A stretch of DNA of 64,000 nt from contig NZ_VSKM01000005.1 of NCBI RefSeq assembly GCF_008086175.1, positions 62,001 to 126,000 on the forward strand, written 5' to 3'. This stretch comes from Bizionia saleffrena. GTDB taxonomy: Bacteria > Bacteroidota > Bacteroidia > Flavobacteriales > Flavobacteriaceae. Positions 45,901 through 52,997 of this stretch are shown piece after piece. Below the pieces are notes generated by a model. That model had not been told where the DNA came from and did not search any database. It saw only the letters and a program-made list of their open reading frames with translations. Within the stretch, counting starts at the first letter, position 1. Every line of letters starts with the position of its first letter. The position numbers and the translations under genes are program-made.

Positions 45901-46385
45901 CCCGTTTTGGTAAAGATATGAAGCTGATTGCTAGTGAGATACTTAAAATGACGGCCGAAGATATTAAAAATATTGAGCAAAAAGGACAACATGATGTAAA
46001 TTGTAACGGAAAAATTATTACTTTAGAGGTCAGTGATGTAGAGATTACCTCACAAGATATAGAAGGTTGGCTAGTCGCAAATGAAGGCGTTTATACAGTA
46101 GCTTTAGACGTTACAATATCTAGCGAATTACGTAAAGAAGGCGTTGCAAGAGAGCTCGTAAACCGCATTCAGAATTTAAGAAAAGACTCTGGTTTTGAAG
46201 TTACAGATAGAATTAATGTTAAGTTATTAAAAAACGATCAAGTAAACGAAGCGGTTAAAACCAACGAAGCTTATATCAAAGCAGAAACATTAACCAATGA
46301 GCTTGAAATTATGGACGAATTAAATAGTGGTATAGATATTGAATTCGATACAGTACAGACCAAGCTATTTATTCAAAAAATTTAA
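42981..46385 (+). CDS. ileS: Isoleucyl-tRNA synthetase, eukaryote-like long form
   Basis: 1134 residues. Charges tRNA-Ile in the cytosol. The HIGH-like segment is SANGLPGVHHVLARAIKD (PGVHH, 56-60), KMSKR is at 682-686, and the GWDTHGLPIELGVEKELGI and WYTLHAIA-like segments identify the enzyme. The P-G-x-H-H form and the long C-terminal extension are typical of the type 2 (eukaryote-like) group, which as a class is less sensitive to mupirocin. The editing domain lies in the middle (FLAWTTTPWTLPSNTALTVG). It is followed after five bases by the DksA-like gene. Confidence 0.97.
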   Translation: MSTGFPEYKGLNLPNVAEEILTYWKENNIFEKSITAREGNTPYVFFEGPPSANGLPGVHHVLARAIKDIFPRYKTMKGFQVKRKAGWDTHGLPIELGVEKELGITKEDIGKTISVEDYNATCRKAVMRYTDVWNDLTQKMGYWVDMDNPYVTYDPKYMETVWWLLKEIYNKNLIYKGYTIQPYSPKAGTGLSSHELNQPGTYQDVTDTTVVAQFKAIESTLPDFLQNEGDIFFLAWTTTPWTLPSNTALTVGLKIDYVLVETYNQYTFKPMNVILAKPLVNSQFDGKFKRVETKAELLDYKEGDKKIPYFVVKDFIGKDLVGIKYEQLLPYALPYDNPENAFRVISGDFVTIEDGTGIVHTAPTFGADDALVSKQAIPEIPPLLVKDENGNLVPLVNLQGKFRPEMAEYAGKYVKNEYYEEGEAPERSVDVELAIQLKEENKAFKVEKYKHSYPNCWRTDKPILYYPLDSWFIKVTDVKDRMHELNKTINWKPKSTGEGRFGNWLANANDWNLSRSRYWGVPLPIWRTEDGKEETFIGSVEELKAEMTKAVNAGVLEKDIFEDFQVGDNTEENYAKLDLHKNIVDQITLVSPSGKPMRRENDLIDVWFDSGSMPYAQWHYPFENKDKIDENKSFPADFIAEGVDQTRGWFYTLHAIATMVFDSVAYKNVVSNGLVLDKNGQKMSKRLGNATDPFETLNTYGADATRWYMIGNANPWDNLKFDVDGIEEVKRKFFGTLYNTYSFFQLYTNIDKFAYAEADVSLEERPEIDRWILSELHTLIKKVDTFYAEYEPTKAARAISNFTQDYVSNWYVRLSRRRFWKGDYQKDKISAYQTLYTCMLTIAKLGAPIAPFFMDRLYLDLTNTTHSEGFESVHLAHFPESDSSFIDKALERKMEAAQTISSLVLSLRAKEKIKVRQPLQKIMIPIVNEQQREEILGVADLIKYEVNVKEVVLLDDASDILVKQVKPNFKTLGPRFGKDMKLIASEILKMTAEDIKNIEQKGQHDVNCNGKIITLEVSDVEITSQDIEGWLVANEGVYTVALDVTISSELRKEGVARELVNRIQNLRKDSGFEVTDRINVKLLKNDQVNEAVKTNEAYIKAETLTNELEIMDELNSGIDIEFDTVQTKLFIQKI

Positions 46386-46390
46386 GAATT

Positions 46391-46774
46391 ATGATAACAC
46401 AAAATACATCAAGATATTCAGATAAAGATTTAGCAGAATTTAAACTATTAATCTTAGATAAAATCCAGAAAGCGAAACGCGATTTAGATCTTATTAAAAG
46501 TGCTTACATTAACGATCAAGACAATGGTACCGACGACACGTCGCCAACCTTTAAATCGTTCGATGAGGGTAGTGCCGTAAACAGTAAAGAATCTAATTCG
46601 CAATTAGCGATTAGACAGGAAAAGTTTATTCGCGATCTTAAAAATGCGTTAATTAGAATTGAAAATAAAACTTACGGTATTTGCCGTGTAACGGGAAAAC
46701 TAATTAATAAAAACCGATTGGAGTTAGTGCCACATGCAACGCTTAGTATAGAAGCTAAAAATATGCAGAAGTAA
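46391..46774 (+). CDS. DksA/TraR-like regulator without zinc-finger cysteines
   Basis: 127 residues: a coiled-coil of about 70 residues (LAEFKLLILDKIQKAKRDLDLIKSAY, then DLKNALIRIENKTYGI) and a short globular tail, CRVTGKLINKNRLELVPHATLSIEAKN. In DksA that tail carries four zinc-binding cysteines; here only the first is present. The acidic coil tip is less clear than in E. coli DksA. The likely role is binding in the RNA polymerase secondary channel. It lies in the ileS unit and is followed by a terminator-like hairpin. Confidence 0.87.
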   Translation: MITQNTSRYSDKDLAEFKLLILDKIQKAKRDLDLIKSAYINDQDNGTDDTSPTFKSFDEGSAVNSKESNSQLAIRQEKFIRDLKNALIRIENKTYGICRVTGKLINKNRLELVPHATLSIEAKNMQK

Positions 46775-46803
46775 AACACACCATCATTTTTAAATTTATT
46801 TAT

Positions 46804-46839
46804 CACAAAACGCTTCAACTTTTATTGAGGCGTTTTGTG
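46804..46839 (+). terminator. Hairpin after the DksA-like gene
   Basis: CACAAAACGC (46804-46813) pairs with GCGTTTTGTG (46830-46839); the stem continues to 15 bp with one G-U around a 6-base loop. The T-tail is weak, so termination may be partial. Confidence 0.65.
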
Positions 46840-46878
46840 TTTCATTATCTTTTTAAAACGTAAATTTCTCATTTAGCA

Positions 46879-47502
46879 ATGAAGCCCGTAATTATCTTAT
46901 TATTTCTTTTTATCAGTCTTCAACTTTCAGCTCAAAAGAAAGTGGAAGAAACTTTTAGTGCGACAGCAATAAACAATGTAGTAATTAATGGGAATTATAT
47001 TTTTAAAATTGATTTACAAACGCGACGATCAAATTCCATTCATTTAATTACAAAAATTGAAGGGGAGTATACGCCAGAAATAACTGTAGCGCATGAAATT
47101 AAAGATAGCACCTTATATATAGGAAGTGTTTTTAGACCCTCTTTTGCCTTACACAACGACAAGTTAAGCGCTCACAAAGTGGTGTCTATAGAAATTGTAT
47201 TAGAAATTCCTGAGGGCTTAAAAGTGTATTTAAAAAGCGATATTGGTTCAGCAAAGATTAAAGGGAAATATGCCTTTATTACTGCCGAATTATCTCAAGG
47301 CAATTGCTTTTTAAATAATTTTATAGGAAGTGGACTTATTAATACTATTAACGGAAATGTAACTATTGAAACTAATTACGCCCAAGTAAAAGCGCATACA
47401 AAATACGGAACGCTAACGAAAGAGTCTTTAATCTATGGAGATAATACGATCGAAATCAATAGTATTAATGGCGATATTAATCTAAAAAAAATCGAAAAAT
47501 AA
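46879..47502 (+). CDS. DUF2807 (GIN-domain) exported protein
   Basis: 207 residues with a signal peptide (MKPVIILLFLFISLQLSAQ) and a right-handed beta-helix-like repeat: VVINGNYIFKIDL, LKVYLKSDIGSAKIKGKYAFITAELSQGN, then TINGNVTIETNYAQVKAHTKYG and INSINGDINLKK. This is the pattern of DUF2807, the putative head domain of autotransporter adhesins. Function is unknown. It stands between the ileS-DksA pair and lspA and overlaps the lspA promoter. Confidence 0.82.
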   Translation: MKPVIILLFLFISLQLSAQKKVEETFSATAINNVVINGNYIFKIDLQTRRSNSIHLITKIEGEYTPEITVAHEIKDSTLYIGSVFRPSFALHNDKLSAHKVVSIEIVLEIPEGLKVYLKSDIGSAKIKGKYAFITAELSQGNCFLNNFIGSGLINTINGNVTIETNYAQVKAHTKYGTLTKESLIYGDNTIEINSINGDINLKKIEK

Positions 47503-47505
47503 CGC

Positions 47506-47513
47506 TATTTTTG
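47506..47513 (+). promoter_or_regulatory. Predicted -7 promoter box of lspA
   Basis: TATTTTTG matches TAnnTTTG and lies just after the DUF2807 stop, 15 bases before the lspA ATG at 47529. It makes the alternative TTG start at 47511 unlikely. Confidence 0.5.
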
Positions 47514-47528
47514 CCTCAAATACCTGTT

Positions 47529-48158
47529 ATGACTCTTAAAAAAGCCTCTTTTCTTATAATTATCATCTTGATTATCGATCAAATAAGTAAGGTTTATATA
47601 AAAACCCATTTTCAGCTGGGAGAAAGTGTTGCTGTTTTCGATAAATTCAGAATTTATTTTATAGAGAATGATGGTATGGCGTGGGGCACAAAATTAAGCG
47701 ATATTTTTCCCTTTATAAGTGATCGCGTTGCGAAATTAAGCTTAACCTTATTTAGAATAGCAGCCATTTTTGGTATTGGCTATTGGTTGATTTCAACACT
47801 TAAAAAAGAAGGCTCTCGTGTACTTATTATAGCGTTAGCTTTTATTTTCTCGGGGGCATTAGGTAATATTATAGACTCGGTATTCTACGGTGTGTTTTTT
47901 GATAATAGCTATGCGCAAGTGGCTACTTTTTTACCGCAAGCAGGCGGCTACGATAGCTTATTTCACGGTAAGGTAGTAGATATGCTGTATTTCCCACTGT
48001 GGAAAGGCTATTTACCGGAATGGATTCCTGGCTATGGCGGAGAATTCTTTACTTTTTTCGAACCGGTTTTTAACATCGCCGATGTCGCTATTAGTATTGG
48101 TTTTGTGCTTTTAATCTTCTTCAATAAGCAAGCATTTCCTAAGCCAGAGACGGTGTAA
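47529..48158 (+). CDS. lspA: Lipoprotein signal peptidase (signal peptidase II)
   Basis: 209 residues from the ATG at 47529. Aspartyl protease of the inner membrane that removes lipoprotein signal peptides. Four hydrophobic helices; conserved IIDQISKVYI near the N-terminus, GALGNIIDSVFYG, the catalytic Asp151 in GKVVDMLYFPLW and Asp185 in FEPVFNIADVAISIGFVLL. The roughly 20-residue insertion between the two catalytic segments is common in Bacteroidetes, as far as I recall. The window's many lipoproteins are its substrates. Confidence 0.95.
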   Translation: MTLKKASFLIIIILIIDQISKVYIKTHFQLGESVAVFDKFRIYFIENDGMAWGTKLSDIFPFISDRVAKLSLTLFRIAAIFGIGYWLISTLKKEGSRVLIIALAFIFSGALGNIIDSVFYGVFFDNSYAQVATFLPQAGGYDSLFHGKVVDMLYFPLWKGYLPEWIPGYGGEFFTFFEPVFNIADVAISIGFVLLIFFNKQAFPKPETV

Positions 48159-48220
48159 GAAACACTTTAAAAATGTATGTCATAAAACATTTAGTGTAGG
48201 CTAATGCCTTTAAAATAGTA

Positions 48221-48784
48221 TTAAAAGCGGTACGTTTTGTTTGGCGTTACACAAAAGTCTAAAGGAATATCTCCAGAATACACCTCTTTAATTTCGGGCT
48301 CAGCATCAAAAAACGAAAGGCCTATTTTTAAGGTGTCGGGTGTGCAATCCGCTAAAAAAGCATCATAAAAACCTTTGCCATATCCAACCCGGTTACCTTT
48401 CTCGTCGAAGGCTAATAGTGGTATAAACACCACATCTATACTATTTGCGGGTATTGGAATGCCACCAATAGGCTCAGGGATATTATGGGCATTTAACGTA
48501 ATTGTAATACTATCCGTTAACAAAACATTTTCTAAGGTAATCGTATCAAAATTACTTCTAGAAATTACAATATTCTTATCTTTTCCAGCTAAAATATTTA
48601 AAATATAATCGGTGTTTATTTCCTTTTGTGTTTCAATCGAAAGAAAAATATGATAGAAGTCCTTTTCCCAAATTGAAAGTGATAACAGATTATTTGCTAT
48701 CGCTAAGCTGAATTCTTCTTTTAGGTCTTCGGATAAATTTTTGCGAAGTTCTTTATATTTTTTTCTTAATTCGGCTTTTACCAT
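48221..48784 (-). CDS. 5-formyltetrahydrofolate cyclo-ligase
   Basis: 187 residues. It converts 5-formyl-THF to 5,10-methenyl-THF with ATP. Visible hallmarks: KAELRKKYKELRKNL at the N-terminus, the conserved PEPIGGIPIPANSIDVVFIPLLAFDEKGNRVGYGKGFYDAFL block with the ATP-binding GYGKGFYD, and a C-terminal IPLDFCVTPNK-like strand. It is the last gene of the RimB-RimK-M14 run, seven bases after the M14 gene; the metabolic link to it is not obvious. Confidence 0.94.
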   Translation of the reverse strand: MVKAELRKKYKELRKNLSEDLKEEFSLAIANNLLSLSIWEKDFYHIFLSIETQKEINTDYILNILAGKDKNIVISRSNFDTITLENVLLTDSITITLNAHNIPEPIGGIPIPANSIDVVFIPLLAFDEKGNRVGYGKGFYDAFLADCTPDTLKIGLSFFDAEPEIKEVYSGDIPLDFCVTPNKTYRF

Positions 48785-48791
48785 AACCCTC

Positions 48792-49763
48792 TTATTTATC
48801 GTGTTCTATCGAAATATGAAACAATGCATCCCCTTGATAAATTAAAGGCGCATCATTTATATTGATAATATATCCTGCATTTGGCGCTTTTACAAAATGA
48901 TTAAATTTACCGTAGGGATCTGTGATATGGCCCAAAACCTCTCCTTTTTCTACTAGCTTTTCAATATGTGTTGTAGACTTAAACATCCCAGAAAACGTAG
49001 CGCGAATCCATTTACTTTCTTTAACGTATAACGGTTCTTTTTTAGGTTTAGAGACTTTAAAATTACTTCTAAGCATTCCGAAATGATGCAAAACACGTTT
49101 TGCGCCATTGACACCGGTGTTCGTAACATTCGCGTCTATATGTAACGATTTCCCTCCTTCGTATAACAAAATAGGTTTGCCCATTTGGTTACACGTGTTT
49201 CTAAACGAGCGACTTATGTTTTTTGTATACACTATAAAAGGAGCACCAAATACCTTGGCCATAGCGTCGTAATCGGGGTTTCCTTTAGCAATGCGAATTT
49301 GAGGGGCATTAAAACGTAAAGCCCCACCGGTGTGAAAATCTAAAACAAAATCGATGTGGGGTAAAATCTCAGTAATCAATTGGTTGGCCACACGACTTGC
49401 TAGCGATCCCGATTTTACACCTGGAAACACGCGGTTTAAATCGCGACCATCGGGAAACGAACGATTCATATTAATAAAGCCGAAAATATTAATAACTGGA
49501 ATACAAATTATAGTTCCTTTTTTGGGTTTGTTAATACCTTTAGCGATAAGCTGTCGTACTATTTCTACACCATTAACCTCGTCACCATGTATACCTGCAG
49601 TAAATAAAATTGTGGGCCCTGGTTTTTTAGAGCGTTCTATAATTACAGGAACATCTACAGGCGTTTGCGTGTGCAGCTTAGCAATGTTAAACGCGGCTTC
49701 TCTGCTTTCACCGGGGTAAATAGATTCCCCAAGAATATTTAAAACGGTACCGCTTTCCTTCAT
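48792..49763 (-). CDS. M14 succinylglutamate desuccinylase/aspartoacylase family protein
   Basis: 323 residues with the zinc-deacylase core: His59 and Glu62 in AGIHGDEVNGVEIVRQL, His144 in LDFHTGG and Arg/Glu positions in the LNRVFPGVKSG and LLYEGGKSLH segments; a C-terminal beta-barrel follows (KGEVLGHITDPYGKF). It hydrolyses an amide, releasing an acyl or amino-acid group. It starts one base after rimK, so it is translated with it; a role in removing or trimming the glutamate added by RimK is inference from this arrangement. Confidence 0.88.
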   Translation of the reverse strand: MKESGTVLNILGESIYPGESREAAFNIAKLHTQTPVDVPVIIERSKKPGPTILFTAGIHGDEVNGVEIVRQLIAKGINKPKKGTIICIPVINIFGFINMNRSFPDGRDLNRVFPGVKSGSLASRVANQLITEILPHIDFVLDFHTGGALRFNAPQIRIAKGNPDYDAMAKVFGAPFIVYTKNISRSFRNTCNQMGKPILLYEGGKSLHIDANVTNTGVNGAKRVLHHFGMLRSNFKVSKPKKEPLYVKESKWIRATFSGMFKSTTHIEKLVEKGEVLGHITDPYGKFNHFVKAPNAGYIININDAPLIYQGDALFHISIEHDK

Positions 49764-50642
49764 TTATTGTATATGATTTTGTTCAATATAGCTAATAATA
49801 TTTAGAGCGATGTTTTTTTCTGTTGCGGCTTCAATACCTTCTAAGCCAGGGGTAGAATTCACTTCTAATAACAGTGGTCCACGAGCAGATTGTAACATAT
49901 CGACACCACAAACAGGTAGTTTTAAGGCTTTCGATGCTCTCATAGCCACGGCAATCTCAGCATCATTTAAATTTATAATATTTGCCGATCCACCACGGTG
50001 TAAATTAGATCTAAATTCCCCTTCTTTTCCTTGGCGTTTCATAGCGCCTACAACTTGCCCGTCTACGACTAAAGCTCTTAAATCGGCACCTTTTGCTTCT
50101 TTTATAAACTCTTGTACAATTACGCGGGCTTGTAAGCCATTAAATGCTTCTAGAACAGATTCGGCAGCATTTTTTGTTTCAGCTAAAACCACACCTAAAC
50201 CCTGCGTTCCTTCTAATAGCTTTATAATTAAAGGCGTTCCCCCAACATGCGCGACAACTTCTTCAACATCTCTAGAGTAGTTTGTAAACACTGTTTTGGG
50301 CATTCCGATTCCTGCTTTACTTAAAATTTGAAGACTTTTTAATTTGTCTCTAGATTTTAAAATAGCCTCTGAAGATGCCGTTGTAAACACATTCATCATT
50401 TCAAATTGGCGCACTACAGCGCAACCGTAAAACGTTACCGAAGCTCCAATTCTAGGGATAACAGCATCTACATAATCAAGATATCTGTCTTTATAATAAA
50501 TACGTGGTCTTTCTTTTTCGATAATGATATCGCAACGCAACGGGTCAATAACCTCTAGCTTATGTCCTCTTTTTTCGCCTTCTTCAATTAATCGTCTTGT
50601 AGAGTATAAATGGGCGTTTCTTGATAATATTACTATATTCAT
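49764..50642 (-). CDS. rimK: RimK-type ATP-grasp glutamate ligase
   Basis: 292 residues. ATP-grasp enzyme that in E. coli adds glutamates to the C-terminus of ribosomal protein S6; RimK relatives can also make poly-glutamate. It has the N-terminal domain ([22 protein letters not shown]), the [12 protein letters not shown]-like [20 protein letters not shown], the ATP-binding [14 protein letters not shown] and the metal-binding [14 protein letters not shown] motif. It overlaps the protease gene by four bases (ATGA) upstream and abuts the M14 gene downstream. Confidence 0.93.
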   Translation of the reverse strand: MNIVILSRNAHLYSTRRLIEEGEKRGHKLEVIDPLRCDIIIEKERPRIYYKDRYLDYVDAVIPRIGASVTFYGCAVVRQFEMMNVFTTASSEAILKSRDKLKSLQILSKAGIGMPKTVFTNYSRDVEEVVAHVGGTPLIIKLLEGTQGLGVVLAETKNAAESVLEAFNGLQARVIVQEFIKEAKGADLRALVVDGQVVGAMKRQGKEGEFRSNLHRGGSANIINLNDAEIAVAMRASKALKLPVCGVDMLQSARGPLLLEVNSTPGLEGIEAATEKNIALNIISYIEQNHIQ

Positions 50643-51064
50643 TCTAGTGATTTTTTATAGGATAGGTTTTCTTTATCTACATCTATCATAAATTTGCGAC
50701 TTAAAAATTGTCTTCCAATTAAAACAGGAAACTTCATCTCTGCTCTTGTGCTTAGTGTAAAATTTATTTTATACGTTTTTCCAAAGAGTATAATTTCCGA
50801 CTTAATTTTATACCTATTCTCTACTTGTCCATTACTACTCTTTACATTTGTAAAAGAATAAGTATCGAAAACAACCTCTTTACCATTAAAATTCGGGTGT
50901 CCTTTGCTATAAAAAGTGCATTTTAATTGCTTGTTTTCTTCTTTTATTTTTGAGCAATGTATAGCTGAAGTATAAGCGCCAGAATCCACTTTAACGTTTA
51001 TACTATATAAATTAAGTTTCGGAAAGTCGACTTTGTCAACGCGACCAATGATTTTTTTTTTCAT
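50639..51064 (-). CDS. Retropepsin-like protease (RimB type, PF05618)
   Basis: 141 residues with the retroviral-aspartic-protease motif [12 protein letters not shown] (Asp27-Ser28-Gly29, then His36) and the C-terminal [17 protein letters not shown]. This matches the putative zinc/aspartic protease family PF05618 (RimB in Pseudomonas), which acts with RimK. It is the first gene of a run with rimK (4-base overlap), the M14 deacylase and the folate cyclo-ligase. The start at 51064 follows the I-G-R-V-D beginning. Confidence 0.88.
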   Translation of the reverse strand: MKKKIIGRVDKVDFPKLNLYSINVKVDSGAYTSAIHCSKIKEENKQLKCTFYSKGHPNFNGKEVVFDTYSFTNVKSSNGQVENRYKIKSEIILFGKTYKINFTLSTRAEMKFPVLIGRQFLSRKFMIDVDKENLSYKKSLE

Positions 51065-51194
51065 CTTGATAAGATAATAAAGTGGTGCAATGTAATAAAA
51101 TAGTTAATGCAGAAAAATGTTATTTTGTAAAAGATTAACGTTTAATGGGATTTACTATACTTTAAAAAAACAGATAAATAATTACCTTTACACA

Positions 51195-52994
51195 ATGAGT
51201 GAAACCCCTTTAGATCTGCAGATAAAAACCTTACCCAACTCGCCCGGAGTATATCAATACCTGGACGCCGAGGGCACTATTATTTATGTTGGAAAGGCTA
51301 AAAATCTTAAAAAAAGAGTAAGTTCTTACTTTAATAAAACCCACGATAATGGTAAAACTCGTGTGCTAGTTAAAAATATAGAGAGTATAAAACATATTGT
51401 TGTTGAAACTGAAACCGATGCGCTTTTACTTGAAAACAACTTAATAAAGAAGTACAAGCCACGGTATAATGTCTTGTTAAAAGACGACAAATCGTATCCG
51501 TGGATTTGTATTAAAAATGAACGCTTTCCTAGAATTTTTCCTACCCGTCGTATTATAAAAGATGGGAGCCAGTATTTTGGGCCATATACGAGTATGAAAA
51601 CGGTATCGGTACTTTTGGATTTAATAAAAGGATTATACCAATTAAGAACGTGTACTTACGATTTGGCTCAAGAGAAAATTGAAGCAGATAAATATAAAGT
51701 GTGTTTAGAATACCACATAGGAAATTGCAAAGGCCCTTGTGAAGGTTTAGAAACCGAAGCGCATTACCACGAAAATATAGTGGCGATAAAAGAAATCTTA
51801 AAAGGGAATTTTAAAGATTCTATAGATGTGTTTAGAGAGCAAATGAGCATTTTTGCCGAGAATATGCAGTTTGAAGAAGCACAGAAGATTAAAGAAAAAA
51901 TTGAAGTTTTAGAAAATTATCAAGCAAAATCTACAATTATTAATCCGCGAATTAGTAACGTTGATGTATTCTCCATTGTAAGCGACGACAGCTATGGTTA
52001 TATTAATTTTCTTCAGATATCTTATGGTTCTATTACGAGGTCACATACCTTAGAAATTAAAAAGAAATTAGACGAGGCGGACAAAGAACTTTTAGAACTC
52101 GCAATAATTGAAATTAGACAGCGATTCAACTCTAATTCTAGAGAAATATATGTACCTTTTAAGGTGCATCTTGGCGATGAGCTGAAAGTAACGATTCCGC
52201 AATTGGGAGATAAAAAGCATATTCTAGATTTATCTATTCGAAATGCTAAATATTACCGAATGGAACGCTTTAAACAAGTAAGAATTACAGATCCAGATCG
52301 CCATGTAAAACGTATAATGGCACAGATGAAAACGGATTTGCGTTTAAGTGTAGAGCCACGGCATATAGAATGTTTCGACAATTCGAACATTCAAGGAACA
52401 AATCCGGTAGCGGCTTGTGTAGTTTTTAAAAACGGAAAGCCAAGTAAAAAGGATTATAGAAATTTTAATATTAAAACGGTTGTAGGTGCGGACGATTTTG
52501 CTTCTATGGAAGAAGTCGTCTACAGAAGATATAAACGATTGTTAGACGAGAACCAACCGTTACCACAACTAATTATAATTGATGGTGGAAAAGGCCAATT
52601 ATCATCGGCCTTAAAAAGCTTAGACGATTTAGAATTGAGAGGAAAAATAGCCATTATTGGTATTGCAAAACGCTTAGAGGAGCTGTTTTATCCGGGAGAC
52701 TCCATACCATTGTATTTAGATAAAAAAAGTGAAACCCTTAAAATAATACAACAATTAAGAAACGAAGCGCACCGTTTCGGAATTGAGCACCACAGGAATA
52801 AACGTAGCAAAGCCGCGTTAAATACAGAAATGGAAACAATTCCAGGTATTGGTGAAAAAACAATCGTAGATTTGTTAAAAGCGTTCAAATCGGCGAAACG
52901 CGTTGCCTATGCAAAGCTAGACGAGTTAGAGGCTGTGATTGGTGTTTCTAGGGCCGAAAAAATTTATAATTACTACCATAAAAATGAAGACTAA
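51195..52994 (+). CDS. uvrC: Excinuclease ABC subunit C
   Basis: 599 residues from the ATG at 51195 (MSETPLDLQIKTLPNSPGVYQYLD); a reading from 51117 adds 26 unconserved residues. UvrC makes both incisions in nucleotide excision repair: GIY-YIG endonuclease at the N-terminus (SPGVYQYLDAEGTIIYVGKAKNLKKRVSSYF), the UvrB-interacting UVR region (MQFEEAQKIKEKIEVLENYQAKS), the RNase H-like domain (IECFDNSNIQGTNPVAACVVF) and C-terminal helix-hairpin-helix repeats (IPGIGEKTIVDLLKAF). TACCTTTA at 51183-51190, four bases from the ATG, may be its -7 box. The patatin gene follows after three bases. Confidence 0.96.
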   Translation: MSETPLDLQIKTLPNSPGVYQYLDAEGTIIYVGKAKNLKKRVSSYFNKTHDNGKTRVLVKNIESIKHIVVETETDALLLENNLIKKYKPRYNVLLKDDKSYPWICIKNERFPRIFPTRRIIKDGSQYFGPYTSMKTVSVLLDLIKGLYQLRTCTYDLAQEKIEADKYKVCLEYHIGNCKGPCEGLETEAHYHENIVAIKEILKGNFKDSIDVFREQMSIFAENMQFEEAQKIKEKIEVLENYQAKSTIINPRISNVDVFSIVSDDSYGYINFLQISYGSITRSHTLEIKKKLDEADKELLELAIIEIRQRFNSNSREIYVPFKVHLGDELKVTIPQLGDKKHILDLSIRNAKYYRMERFKQVRITDPDRHVKRIMAQMKTDLRLSVEPRHIECFDNSNIQGTNPVAACVVFKNGKPSKKDYRNFNIKTVVGADDFASMEEVVYRRYKRLLDENQPLPQLIIIDGGKGQLSSALKSLDDLELRGKIAIIGIAKRLEELFYPGDSIPLYLDKKSETLKIIQQLRNEAHRFGIEHHRNKRSKAALNTEMETIPGIGEKTIVDLLKAFKSAKRVAYAKLDELEAVIGVSRAEKIYNYYHKNED

Positions 52995-52997
52995 TAG

